From Streptacidiphilus sp041262525 (GTDB lineage: Bacteria > Actinomycetota > Actinomycetes > Streptomycetales > Streptomycetaceae): a DNA stretch of 64,000 nucleotides. Location: NCBI RefSeq assembly GCF_041262525.1, contig NZ_JBGCCK010000013.1, positions 163,126-227,125 of the forward strand, in the 5' to 3' direction. A program made the translations under genes and the position numbers. Below the pieces are notes generated by a model. That model searched no databases. It saw only the letters and a program-made list of their open reading frames with translations, and was not told the DNA's origin. Every line of letters begins with the position of its first letter. The first letter of the stretch is position 1. This document shows, piece by piece, positions 16,583 to 24,260 of this stretch.

Positions 16583-16645
16583 TGCTCAGTCCTGCTCAGT
16601 CGCGCTCGGTCCTGCTCAGCGCCGCTCAGTGGTGCTCGGTCAGCT
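16583..16645. repeat. 10-bp imperfect tandem repeat, about six units
   Basis: Units such as TGCTCAGTCC, TGCTCAGTCG, CGCTCGGTCC, TGCTCAGCGC, CGCTCAGTGG and TGCTCGGTCA follow one another with an exact 10-bp period between the terminator and the acyl-CoA dehydrogenase stop. Confidence 0.75.
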
Positions 16646-16668
16646 CGCCGAGTGGAGCAGCGCGCCGA

Positions 16669-18498
16669 TCAGAACGCCTCCTCCGGGAGGTCCATGATCG
16701 CGTTGTCGATGCCCTCGGCGATCAGACGCTGCGTGTGGACGCCCGGCAGGACGTTGCGGGTGAAGAAGCGAGCCGCCGCGATCTTGCCCTGGTAGAACGG
16801 CACGTCCTTCTCGGACGCCCCGGCCGCCAGCTTGGCCTGGGCCACCGACGCGGCGCGCATCAGCAGCCAGCCGATGACGACGTCGCCGGAGGCGAGCAGC
16901 AGGCGAGTGGTGTTCTGGCCGACCTTGTACATGTTGCGCAGGTCCTGCTCGACCGAGCCGAGCTGGGCCAGCATCGCGCCGACGATGGCCTCCAGGTCAC
17001 CGGCCGCGGCGGCCAGCAGGTCGCGCTCGGCAGCCAGCTCCTCGCCGCCGACGCCACCGGCGATCGACTTGAGGATCTGCTCCGAGAGGGAGGTCAGCGC
17101 CTGGCCCTGGTCCTTGACGATCTTCCGGAAGAAGAAGTCCTGGCCCTGGATGGCGGTGGTGCCCTCGTACAGAGTGTCGATCTTCGCGTCCCGGATGTAC
17201 TGCTCGATCGGGTACTCCTGCAGGTAGCCGGAGCCACCGAAGGTCTGCAGGGACTGGGCCAGCTGCTCGTACGACTTCTCCGAGCCGTAGCCCTTGACGA
17301 TCGGCAGCAGCAGGTCGTTCAGGCGCTCGGGCGCGGAGGCGTCCTCGCCGCGGGCCTTGGCCAGCTGGATCTCGTCCTGCACGGAGGCCGTGTACAGGAC
17401 CAGGGCGCGCATGCCCTCGGCGTAGGCCTTCTGCGTCAGCAGCGAGCGGCGCACGTCGGGGTGGTGCGTGATGGTGACGCGCGGCGCGGACTTGTCCAGG
17501 AACTCGGCCAGGTCCGGGCCCTGCACGCGCTCCTTGGCGTACTCCAGCGCGTTCAGGTAGCCGGTGGAGAGGGTGGCGATGGCCTTCGTGCCGACCATCA
17601 TCCGGGCGAACTCGATGATGCGGAACATCTGGCGGATGCCGTCGTGCTTCTCGCCCAGCAGCCAGCCCTTGGCCGGGTGCTTCGCGCCGAAGGTCATCTC
17701 GCAGGTGTTGGAGGCCTTCAGGCCCATCTTGTGCTCGACGTTGGTGGCGTAGGCGCCATTGCGCTCGCCCAGCTCGCCGGTCTCCCAGTCGAAGTCGTAC
17801 TTCGGCACGATGAAGAGGGAGAGGCCCTTGGTGCCGGGGCCGTGGCCCTCGGGGCGGGCCAGCACCAGGTGGATGATGTTCTCGGACATGTCGTGCTCGC
17901 CCGAGGTGATGAAGCGCTTGACGCCCTCGATGTGCCAGGAACCGTCGGCCTGCTGCACGGCCTTGGTGCGGCCGGCGCCCACGTCGGAGCCGGCGTCGGG
18001 CTCGGTCAGCACCATGGTGGCGCCCCAGCCCTTGTCGACCATCAGCTGGGCGACCTTGTGCTGCTCCTCGGTGCCCTCCTCCTCGACGACACCGGCGAAG
18101 GCCGGACCGGAGGAGTACATCCAGATCGCCGGGTTGGCGCCCAGCACCATCTCGGCGTAGGCCCAGATCAGCGAGCTCGGGGTGGGCGTGCCACCGATCG
18201 CCTCCGGGATGCCGAGGCGCCACCACTCGGCGTCCATGAAGGCCTCGTAGCTCTTCTTGAACGTCGCGGGTATGGGCGCGGTGTTGGTCTCCGGGTCGAA
18301 GACCGGCGGGTTGCGGTCGGCGTCCGTGAAGGAGTCCGCGAGCTCGTTCTCAGCCAGGCGGGAGATCTCACTCAGGATGGACTTGGCCGTCTCGACGTCC
18401 ATGTCCGCGAACGGCCCGGTGCCGTAGACCTCGTCGCGGCCGAGCACCTCGAAGAGGTTGAACTCCAGGTCGCGGAGGTTGGACTTGTAGTGACCCAT
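16669..18498 (-). CDS. acyl-CoA dehydrogenase (long form with C-terminal extension)
   Basis: A 609-residue flavoprotein that oxidises an acyl-CoA to the 2-enoyl-CoA in fatty acid beta-oxidation. MVLTEPDAGSDVGAG is the FAD/substrate-binding signature, RMMVGTKAIA and QTFGGSGYLQEYPIEQYIRD are family motifs, and the catalytic base Glu is in DTLYEGTTAIQ. The length and the extra helical domain after about residue 470 match the long acyl-CoA dehydrogenases that actinomycetes use for fatty acids. It is monocistronic, transcribed divergently from SseB, and has a TACCC-AA-GGGTA palindrome in its upstream region, a likely regulator site. Confidence 0.93.
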   Translation of the reverse strand: MGHYKSNLRDLEFNLFEVLGRDEVYGTGPFADMDVETAKSILSEISRLAENELADSFTDADRNPPVFDPETNTAPIPATFKKSYEAFMDAEWWRLGIPEAIGGTPTPSSLIWAYAEMVLGANPAIWMYSSGPAFAGVVEEEGTEEQHKVAQLMVDKGWGATMVLTEPDAGSDVGAGRTKAVQQADGSWHIEGVKRFITSGEHDMSENIIHLVLARPEGHGPGTKGLSLFIVPKYDFDWETGELGERNGAYATNVEHKMGLKASNTCEMTFGAKHPAKGWLLGEKHDGIRQMFRIIEFARMMVGTKAIATLSTGYLNALEYAKERVQGPDLAEFLDKSAPRVTITHHPDVRRSLLTQKAYAEGMRALVLYTASVQDEIQLAKARGEDASAPERLNDLLLPIVKGYGSEKSYEQLAQSLQTFGGSGYLQEYPIEQYIRDAKIDTLYEGTTAIQGQDFFFRKIVKDQGQALTSLSEQILKSIAGGVGGEELAAERDLLAAAAGDLEAIVGAMLAQLGSVEQDLRNMYKVGQNTTRLLLASGDVVIGWLLMRAASVAQAKLAAGASEKDVPFYQGKIAAARFFTRNVLPGVHTQRLIAEGIDNAIMDLPEEAF

Positions 18499-18563
18499 AG
18501 TCGTTAACCCTCAACTCGATCGACGAGATCTAGCGATCTACCAGCAAGTAGCCACCATGATGC

Positions 18564-18575
18564 TACCCAAGGGTA
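18564..18575. promoter_or_regulatory. inverted repeat upstream of the acyl-CoA dehydrogenase
   Basis: TACCC-AA-GGGTA, 66 bp before the ATG at 18498 and 59 bp before the SseB start. Perfect dyads of this type in a divergent promoter are usual for TetR-family fatty-acid regulators. The regulator is not in the window. Confidence 0.45.
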
Positions 18576-18621
18576 ACTTAGATCAACCCCTCCGGGATCT
18601 GTCGTGCGTCACATCTGTCGC

Positions 18622-18627
18622 TAGCCT
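18622..18627 (+). promoter_or_regulatory. -10-like box of a leaderless promoter for sseB
   Basis: TAGCCT ends 6 bp before GTG 18634, with no ribosome binding site. The same 12 bases, with one change (TAGCCTTGAyCC), precede the VOC gene start at 24274. Confidence 0.5.
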
Positions 18628-18633
18628 TGACCC

Positions 18634-19059
18634 GTGTACGGCTATGAACAGCCCCAGCAGGGGCCGAACCCGGGCTACCAGCAGCCCTACCCGGAACCCA
18701 CGCCGCCCTCGCTGGCGGACGCGATCCGGGCCTTCACCTCGGGTGCGATGACGGTCGAGGACTTCCAGTCCGTCTTCATCACCTCCAAGGTCTACTGCCC
18801 GCGCGGCGAGCGCCCCGGCTTCCTGGCCCTGCACAACACCCCGCAGCCGGTGATCCCGATGTTCAGCTCGCTCAAGGAACTGCGGCGCTACGCGGGCAAG
18901 GACTCCAAGTACTTCACAGTGAGCGGGGCGGAGGTGCTCGACCTGCTGCCCACCGGCTACGGCTTCGCGATGGACATGGAGGGTGAGCACCGGATGGTCT
19001 TCGACGCGAAGTCCGTCGAACAGATGGTCGATTTCACGATGCGGCGGATGTACGGATAG
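18634..19059 (+). CDS. SseB-family protein
   Basis: A 141-residue protein that begins with a Pro/Gln/Tyr-rich tail (MYGYEQPQQGPNPGYQQPYP) followed by an SseB N-terminal-like domain: FLALHNTPQPVIPMFSSLKE, then EVLDLLPTGYGFAMDME. SseB-like domains occur in many Streptomyces proteins of unknown role and should not be equated with the Salmonella secretion protein. It is probably leaderless and ends 117 bp before the pirin start. Confidence 0.8.
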   Translation: MYGYEQPQQGPNPGYQQPYPEPTPPSLADAIRAFTSGAMTVEDFQSVFITSKVYCPRGERPGFLALHNTPQPVIPMFSSLKELRRYAGKDSKYFTVSGAEVLDLLPTGYGFAMDMEGEHRMVFDAKSVEQMVDFTMRRMYG

Positions 19060-19096
19060 GGAGGGCGAGCAGGGGTCCACGCAGGGGGCGGGAATT

Positions 19097-19137
19097 AGTT
19101 GACGCTTCAACTTGCTTCAAGGTTCAACGTTCAACTA
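19097..19137 (+). promoter_or_regulatory. operator-like repeats upstream of pirin
   Basis: AGTTGA-CGCT-TCAACT (19097-19112) is a 6-bp inverted repeat, followed by CTTCAA, GTTCAAC and GTTCAAC direct repeats. The last two are adjacent 7-mers. This is dense for a 40-bp stretch and resembles MarR-type operators, which control pirin genes in several actinomycetes. Confidence 0.55.
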
Positions 19138-19176
19138 CCTTGGACGTGTCGAGACGCAAGAGGCGAGGAGGCAGCC

Positions 19177-20136
19177 ATGCCCGCTGTGACCGTGGAGAAC
19201 CCGTTGGTTCTGCCGCGCGTGGAGACGCCCGACCCGGCGGCGACGACCGCGCGCCCGGTGCTGGGCGTCGTCACCGCTCCTGAGGGCTTCGAGGGCGAGG
19301 GATTCCCGGTCCGCCGGGCCTTCGCGAAGATCAATACGAAGTTCCTCGACCCGTTCATCATGATGGACCAGATGGGCGAGGTGGAATACGGAGCCGGAGA
19401 GCCCAAGGGCACGCCGTGGCACCCGCACCGCGGCTTCGAGACCGTCACCTACCTGATCGACGGCGAGTTCGTGCACCAGGACTCCACCGGCGGCGGCGGA
19501 TATCTCGCCGGCGGCGACACCCAGTGGATGACGGCGGGCTCCGGAATCCTGCACATCGAGACCCCGCCGGAGTCGCTCGTCGTGACCGGCGGCCTCTTCC
19601 ACGGCATCCAACTGTGGGTGAATCTGCCCGCCTCGGACAAGATGATCGAGCCGAAGTACCAGGACATCCACGGCGGCGAGGTCAAGCTGCTGACGACGCC
19701 GGACGGCGGCGCGGTGCTGCGCCTGATCGCCGGTGACCTCGGCGGCCACGACGGACCCGGCTCGACCTTCACCCCGATCACGCTGATCCACGCCACGATC
19801 AGCCCCGGCGCGAGGATCACGCTGCCCTGGCGCTCGGACTTCAACGCGCTGGCCTACGTGCTCAACGGCGAAGGCACCGTCGGCGAGGAGAACCGCCCGA
19901 TCCACATGGGCCAGGCGGCGGTCTTCGGCGACGGCGACAGCATCGCGCTGCAGGCGTCGGCGATGCAGGAGTCGCGTTCGCCGAACCTCGACGTGATCAT
20001 TCTGGGCGGCCTGCCGATCCGTGAGCCGGTCGCGCATTACGGGCCGTTCGTGATGAACAGTCATCAGGAACTGCAGCAGGCGATCGAAGATTTCAACGCC
20101 GGACGATTCGGACAGATCCCCCCGACTACGGCATAA
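19177..20136 (+). CDS. pirin-family cupin protein
   Basis: A 319-residue bicupin. The start is ATG 19177 with GAGGAGG upstream. The N-terminal cupin holds the metal site WHPHRGFETVTYLIDGEF plus the second-motif His in LHIETPPES; the C-terminal half contains the pirin C-terminal cupin (FNALAYVLNGEGTVG). Pirins bind Fe2+ and some act as quercetin 2,3-dioxygenases or redox-sensing regulators. The repeat-rich promoter suggests regulated expression. Transcription ends at a long hairpin immediately downstream. Confidence 0.93.
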   Translation: MPAVTVENPLVLPRVETPDPAATTARPVLGVVTAPEGFEGEGFPVRRAFAKINTKFLDPFIMMDQMGEVEYGAGEPKGTPWHPHRGFETVTYLIDGEFVHQDSTGGGGYLAGGDTQWMTAGSGILHIETPPESLVVTGGLFHGIQLWVNLPASDKMIEPKYQDIHGGEVKLLTTPDGGAVLRLIAGDLGGHDGPGSTFTPITLIHATISPGARITLPWRSDFNALAYVLNGEGTVGEENRPIHMGQAAVFGDGDSIALQASAMQESRSPNLDVIILGGLPIREPVAHYGPFVMNSHQELQQAIEDFNAGRFGQIPPTTA

Positions 20137-20144
20137 CCCAACTC

Positions 20145-20183
20145 CGCGAGCCCCGTTCACGAATTAAGTGGACGGGGCTCGCG
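20145..20183 (+). terminator. terminator of the pirin gene
   Basis: CGCGAGCCCCGTTCAC pairs with GTGGACGGGGCTCGCG (16 bp including one G-U) around a 7-base GAATTAA loop, 9 bp past the pirin stop. The right arm, but not the left, is also present at 21607 in the duplicated copy. Confidence 0.85.
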
Positions 20184-20199
20184 TATGTCTGTCATACGT

Positions 20200-20220
20200 A
20201 TGGACTAACGTTCAGTCCAT
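20200..20220 (+). promoter_or_regulatory. inverted repeat in the promoter of secreted protein A
   Basis: ATGGACT-AACGTTC-AGTCCAT, 97 bp before the GTG start. In the unit B promoter the right arm is degraded (TGTACTAACGTTCACCAT), so any regulator bound here may act on copy A only. Confidence 0.4.
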
Positions 20221-20316
20221 TCAAAGCCTTCGCGCTGTGCGGGGCATCTGCAACGCCCCGCCCGCGACCGCAATTTCTGGCGTGTTCACGCACGCTTGTT
20301 CTGGGGGTTTTCCTTA

Positions 20317-21048
20317 GTGAAGCTTCGTATCTCTGCGGCCACCGCCCTGGCCGCTGCCGCCGCCGTCCTCGCCGTAGGCGCGGCCCCGGCGATCGCGGCC
20401 ACCCCGGCCGTGGCCAAGCCGACCTCGCTGACGCTCAACGCGAGCACCACCTGGGCCAAGTACGGCCAGTGGGTCACGCTCACCGCCCACCTGGGCAAGA
20501 CGGCCGCCAACCGCACCGTCGAGATCGACGTCAACGCCTGGGGCGGCGGCGCCTGGGTCGCCAAGAAGGCCAACGTCGACCGCTACGGCAACCTGACCGC
20601 CTACGCGAAGATGACGCGGAACAGCACCTTCACCGCGAAGTTCGCCGGTGACAGCAAGGACGCCGCTGCGTCGACCAAGCGCACGGTCTACTCCGCGGCC
20701 GGCGTGGCCAGCTGGATGGTCGGGTACTACGGGGTCAGCAACGGCTACCATCTGTACCACTTCAACACCCTGGCCAACGAGACGGGCAAGCCGATCGTCC
20801 GAGGCTTCGTCGCGCCGAACAAGGGCGGCCAGTCGGTCGGCAGCACCTGGCAGGTCTACTACCGGGGCGCCTGGTACACGGTCAGCAACCAGGGCTTCCA
20901 GCTCAGCCAGTACAGCACCCTCGGCGTCTGGTTCTCGGACGACTCGCGGCTGAACTACCTGCCGGAGCGCTTCTCCTTCAACTACGGCGGTGACGGCTAC
21001 AACACCGGCGCCTTCTCCGGCTGGCAGTACTTCAAGGTCACCAGCTGA
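20317..21048 (+). CDS. secreted protein A: Ig-like domain plus Trp/Tyr-rich domain
   Basis: A 243-residue secreted protein from GTG 20317, preceded by GGGGGT. The signal peptide is VKLRISAATALAAAAAVLAV, cleaved near AIAA. Residues about 35-130 look like a bacterial Ig-like repeat (TSLTLNASTTWAKYGQWVTL, FTAKFAGDSKDAAAS). Residues about 135-243 are a Trp/Tyr/Gly-rich beta domain (GYYGVSNGYHLYHFNTLANE) that ends SGWQYFKVTS. The same beta domain, very divergent, makes up all of secreted protein B in unit B. No enzyme motif or cell-wall anchor is visible. Confidence 0.7.
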   Translation: MKLRISAATALAAAAAVLAVGAAPAIAATPAVAKPTSLTLNASTTWAKYGQWVTLTAHLGKTAANRTVEIDVNAWGGGAWVAKKANVDRYGNLTAYAKMTRNSTFTAKFAGDSKDAAASTKRTVYSAAGVASWMVGYYGVSNGYHLYHFNTLANETGKPIVRGFVAPNKGGQSVGSTWQVYYRGAWYTVSNQGFQLSQYSTLGVWFSDDSRLNYLPERFSFNYGGDGYNTGAFSGWQYFKVTS

Positions 21049-21060
21049 CCTGAACCGCGC

Positions 21061-21469
21061 TCAACGCACCCGTGCGCAGGCCGGGTCGGTGGCTTCGGCC
21101 TCGCGGACCCGGCGGACGAGCTCGGCCGGGCCGCGCTGGTCCATCAGACGCATCGCGTCGGGCCAGCCACCCAGATCGAAACGGTCGACGAACCGTGCCG
21201 CCCCGTCGGTGAGCGCCGCGAACGCGCGGAGCTCACCGAGCGGGGCGGTGCCCGTTTCGGCGTACTCCGCCGCGCGGGGCAGAGCCGCCGCGACCCACGG
21301 CCCATGGCCGGTATTGCGGGCGGCGCGCACGGCCAGCGCATAGCGCATGTGCAGAGAGGCCCGCTCGGGGCTGCCGTGAGCGGACGCGTGGACCTGCCGG
21401 CGCAGCCCGTCGCCCGCGGGGACGGGCTGGTTGTCGCCGATCACGGCGTAGTTGCCGCCACAGTCCAGC
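21061..21469 (-). pseudogene. truncated PP2C-like phosphatase (3' part only)
   Basis: From QPVPAGDGLRRQVHASAHGS onward this is almost identical to residues about 150-273 of the intact gene at 22242-23063. It lacks the N-terminal metal-binding half and also a 48-bp stretch near the C-terminus (CARVR against CARWPRGKARDDATALYARV in the intact copy). It cannot encode a working phosphatase. Confidence 0.88.
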
Positions 21470-21476
21470 CATCGTT

Positions 21477-21602
21477 GGACTTTGACGCACCATCACTCGC
21501 TATTCGGCTTGTCCGCAACATGTCCCGAAAGCTGCGGAACTCCCCCACCGACGCGGCCGCCAACATCGCGTGGCCGATGGCGCGGGTGACCGCATCGGCA
21601 AA
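21477..21602 (-). pseudogene. 3' remnant of the S58 peptidase gene
   Basis: The 126 bp from GGACTTTGACGCACCATCAC match 23099-23222 with few changes; they cover the downstream region and the last codons (ASVGEFRSFRDMC) of the peptidase at 23116. At 21602 the sequence joins unit B's promoter. Confidence 0.85.
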
Positions 21603-21755
21603 TGAGGTGGACGGGGCTCTCGCACGTCTGTCATACCTATGTACTAACGTTCACCATATTCACAGCTTTCGCGCTGTGCTGGGCGACTGCAGCGCCCTGC
21701 CCGCGACGCTGATTTCCGGCGTGTTCACGCACGCTTGTTCTGGGGGTTTTCTTTC

Positions 21756-22229
21756 GTGAAGCTTCGTACCACTGCGGCCACCGCTCTGGCCGCTGCCGCC
21801 GCCGTCCTCGCGATGGGCGCGGCCCCGGCCACGGCGGCCACTACCACGGCGTCCACCGCCGCCGGCGCCCACGTGCGCAGCGCCGCCGTCGTGAAGGAGT
21901 GGCTGGCGGGGGGCTACGCCACCGTCAACGGCGTGCGCCTCTACCACCACAGCAACCTCACCGACCAGTACCACAACCCCGACCTCAAGGGCTACGTGCT
22001 GCCGAGCAAGCCCAACAAGGCGGTGCAGATCTACTGGCAGGGCCTGCACAACGGCCACTGGACCAACATCTGGGCCGGCGCCACGCCCACCCAGGCGAAT
22101 GGCATGTTCGGCATCCACTTCTTCCGCCTGCCCGAGTACGTCAAGTTCCGCGTCGCGGCCGTCTACGCGGGCGACGCGAGCAACAGCCGCTCCGCCCTGC
22201 ACTGGCAGTACTTCGAGGTCACCCGCTGA
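21756..22229 (+). CDS. secreted protein B
   Basis: A 157-residue secreted protein from GTG 21756, again behind GGGGGT. Its signal peptide (VKLRTTAATALAAAAAVLAM) is nearly the same as that of protein A, and the DNA for the first 28 or so codons is about 80-85% identical. After the signal it has only one domain, WLAGGYATVNGVRLYHHSNL to WQYFEVTR, which aligns loosely with the C-terminal domain of protein A; the Ig-like domain is absent. The 3' ends (WQYFEV against WQYFKV) and downstream DNA are again very similar. Secreted; function unknown. Confidence 0.7.
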   Translation: MKLRTTAATALAAAAAVLAMGAAPATAATTTASTAAGAHVRSAAVVKEWLAGGYATVNGVRLYHHSNLTDQYHNPDLKGYVLPSKPNKAVQIYWQGLHNGHWTNIWAGATPTQANGMFGIHFFRLPEYVKFRVAAVYAGDASNSRSALHWQYFEVTR

Positions 22230-22241
22230 CCTGAGCCGCGC

Positions 22242-23063
22242 TCAACGCACCCGCGCGTAGAGGGCCGTGGCGTCGTCACGCGCCTTGCCGCGGGGCCAGC
22301 GCGCGCACGCCGGGTCGGTGGCTTCGGCCTCGCGGACCCGGCGGACGAGCTCGGCCGGGCCGCGCTGGTCCATCAGACGCATCGCGTCGGGCCAGCCACC
22401 CAGATCGAAACGGTCGACGAACCGTGCCGCCCCGTCGGTGAGCGCCGCGAACGCGCGGAGCTCACCGAGCGGGGCGGTGCCCGTTTCGGCGTACTCCGCC
22501 GCGCGGGGCAGAGCGGCCGCGACCCACGGCCCATGGCCGGTATTCCGGGCGGCGCGCACGGCCAGCGCGTAGCGCATGTGCAGGGAGGCCCGCTCGGGGC
22601 TGCCGTGGGCGGACGCGTGGACCTGCCGACGCAGCCCGTCGCCCGCGGGGAAGGGCTGGTTGTCACCGATCACGGCGTAGTTGCCGTCACGGTCCAGCAC
22701 CAGTTGCGAGTCCCCGAGGACCAGGTACTGGAGCGAGGGTCCGTGGCTGCGGGCCGCGACGACCATCGCGGCAGGGGTGTTGGGGTGCGCGAGATCGCAG
22801 CGCGCGCCGTGCAGGGACGCCGTCTCCGCGATGGCGTCGCTCAGGCACTGAGCCATCGTCCGGTCCGGCCGGTCCGTGAGCCGGGCCAGCAGGTGTACAC
22901 CGAGGCGGCGGACGAACCAGGCCGTGCCGTGCTCGCAGCCGTTCTCCATCGCCGTCGGCGAACTGCAGCCGTCCAGCAGCACGAAGGCGTCCCCCGAGGA
23001 CGCCACGAAATCCTCGTTGGGCCGGTCGGCCCGTTGCGGTTCCCCCGCTATCTCCACACGCAT
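22242..23063 (-). CDS. protein phosphatase 2C-like protein
   Basis: A 273-residue protein starting at ATG 23063 (MRVEIAGEPQRADRPNEDFV). PNEDFV and FVLLDGCSSP correspond to PP2C motifs that bind the metal pair, and YLVLGDSQLVL to the central beta-sandwich strand. Similar single-domain proteins are common in Streptomyces and their targets are unknown; some metal ligands of classical PP2C enzymes are not obvious, so activity is uncertain. It is convergent with secreted protein B (stops 12 bp apart) and lies 52 bp beyond the stop of the S58 peptidase on the same strand. Confidence 0.75.
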   Translation of the reverse strand: MRVEIAGEPQRADRPNEDFVASSGDAFVLLDGCSSPTAMENGCEHGTAWFVRRLGVHLLARLTDRPDRTMAQCLSDAIAETASLHGARCDLAHPNTPAAMVVAARSHGPSLQYLVLGDSQLVLDRDGNYAVIGDNQPFPAGDGLRRQVHASAHGSPERASLHMRYALAVRAARNTGHGPWVAAALPRAAEYAETGTAPLGELRAFAALTDGAARFVDRFDLGGWPDAMRLMDQRGPAELVRRVREAEATDPACARWPRGKARDDATALYARVR

Positions 23064-23115
23064 GCTTGCCAGTGTGCGGCGCTGCGGCAGGTAATGGCAG
23101 GACTTTGACGCACCA

Positions 23116-24174
23116 TCACCCGCTATTCGGCTGGTTCGCACACATGTCCCGAAAGCTGCGGAACTCCCCCACCGACGCGGCCGCCAGCATCGCGTGGCCG
23201 ATGGCGCGGGTGACCACGTCGGCGGCGGCCGCGAAGATCTCGTTGAGCGCGCCCGCTTCGACGTGGACGGCGAAGGCCGGATCGCCCTCCGGCACCGGGA
23301 GCGGGCGCACGCAGGAGGCGAGGGCGAACACGGTGTCGCCGTCGGAGAGCAGGTGCACCGGGCGCAGCGCGCGGGCCAGGCCGTCGTGGGCGGTCCCGGC
23401 GAGCTTGTGGGCCTGGGCCTTGGTGAGCGTGACGTCGGTCGCGACGACGGCGAGCGTGGTGTTGAGCGAGGCCGCGTCCGGTGTCCGACCCTGCGGTGGC
23501 ATGGCGAGGTCGGGGAACTCCCCCGGCTCGCCGTAGCGGGCGGCGTAGAGCCGGCCCGTCGCCGGGTCCACCGCAGAGCCGACCGCGTTGACCGCGACCA
23601 GCGCGCCGATGGTCACCCCCGAGGGCAGCCTGACCGAGGCCGTCCCGATACCGCCCTTGAGCCCGCCGGCCACGGCCCCTGTCCCCGCGCCGACGTTGCC
23701 CTGCGCGACGGGCCCGCCCACCGCCGCCGCCTCCACCGCCTCCACCGCCGCGCGGCCGAGCGCCGCGTCCGGGCGGGCGCGCCAGTCGCCGCCGCGGCCG
23801 AGGTCGAAGAGCGCGGCGGCCGGGACGACCGGCACGACCTGCCCCGGTTCCGGTCCGACCCGGAAGCCGCGGCCCTGCTCCTCCAGCCAGCCGACGACGC
23901 CGCCCGCCGCGTCCAGGCCGAAGGCGCTACCGCCGGTCAGCACGACGGCGTCGACGCGCTGTACGAGGTTGCGCGGGTCCAGTGCGTCGGTCTCCCGCGT
24001 CCCCGGCCCACCGCCGCGGACGTCCACCGCCGCCACCGCGCCGCCTTCGGGGGCCAGCACCACGCTGACGCCGGTTAGCCAGCCGTCCCCGGTCCGCTGG
24101 GCGTGCCCGACGCGGAAGCCGGGGACGTCGGTCAGCGCGTTGGAGAGCGCGTTGGAGAGTTGTTCACCTGTCAC
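23116..24174 (-). CDS. P1/S58-family peptidase (DmpA-like Ntn hydrolase)
   Basis: A 352-residue protein. I start it at GTG 24174, with GGGAG nine bases upstream; an ATG at 24216 lies inside a palindromic repeat and is less likely. Family features are the N-terminal LTDVPGFRVGHAQ, VVLTGGSAFGLDAAGGVVGW, GNVGAGTGAVAGGLKGGIGTAS, and the self-cleavage region SLNTTLAVVATD, where the peptide bond before Thr is cut to expose the catalytic N-terminal residue. Members are aminopeptidases or cyclic-amide (nylon oligomer) hydrolases. Its 3' end is duplicated at 21477-21602. Confidence 0.88.
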   Translation of the reverse strand: MTGEQLSNALSNALTDVPGFRVGHAQRTGDGWLTGVSVVLAPEGGAVAAVDVRGGGPGTRETDALDPRNLVQRVDAVVLTGGSAFGLDAAGGVVGWLEEQGRGFRVGPEPGQVVPVVPAAALFDLGRGGDWRARPDAALGRAAVEAVEAAAVGGPVAQGNVGAGTGAVAGGLKGGIGTASVRLPSGVTIGALVAVNAVGSAVDPATGRLYAARYGEPGEFPDLAMPPQGRTPDAASLNTTLAVVATDVTLTKAQAHKLAGTAHDGLARALRPVHLLSDGDTVFALASCVRPLPVPEGDPAFAVHVEAGALNEIFAAAADVVTRAIGHAMLAAASVGEFRSFRDMCANQPNSG

Positions 24175-24203
24175 GACGTCAGTCTCCCATCCGTGTACGA
24201 CCC

Positions 24204-24243
24204 AAGATCGCCACATGTTTCACGTGAAGCATTCGGCGATCTT
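24204..24243. repeat. 40-bp palindromic repeat, copy 1
   Basis: The outer arms AAGATCGCC and GGCGATCTT enclose the core CATGTTTCACGTGAAGCAT. It lies between the divergent S58 and VOC genes, so here it cannot simply be a terminator. The core differs by one base from the 16-bp bacterial parS sequence. Confidence 0.85.
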
Positions 24244-24260
24244 CGTCCCGGTCCCCGGCC

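Larger units (their letters stand above)
20168..21602. repeat. tandem duplication, unit A (degenerate copy)
   Basis: Unit A holds a promoter, a secreted protein gene, the 3' part of a PP2C gene and the 3' end of an S58 peptidase gene in the same order and orientation as unit B (21607 onward). Similarity is clear in the promoter and signal peptide, lost in the mature secreted domain, and near-identical in the PP2C part. About 400 bp covering the PP2C start are missing relative to unit B. Confidence 0.85.
21607..23222. repeat. tandem duplication, unit B (complete copy)
   Basis: This begins within the right arm of what was the pirin terminator (GTGGACGGGGCTC) and runs through promoter, secreted protein B, the complete PP2C gene and into the S58 peptidase gene. 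It is the functional counterpart of unit A. Confidence 0.85.

Noticed and set aside
16468..18507. Open frame of about 680 codons on the plus strand
   Set aside because: It lies antisense to the acyl-CoA dehydrogenase, which has complete family motifs. Its protein is Leu/Gly/Val/Arg-rich without motifs, a GC-bias shadow.
20200..20220. A transcription terminator
   Set aside because: The arms are only 7 bp, it lies after the stronger hairpin at 20145 and in the promoter of the next gene, so a regulator site is likelier.
24213..24229. A true chromosome-partitioning parS site
   Set aside because: The core has one mismatch and is embedded in a larger palindrome found also with a different core; no parA, parB or origin genes are in the window. 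Kept only as a parS-like repeat.
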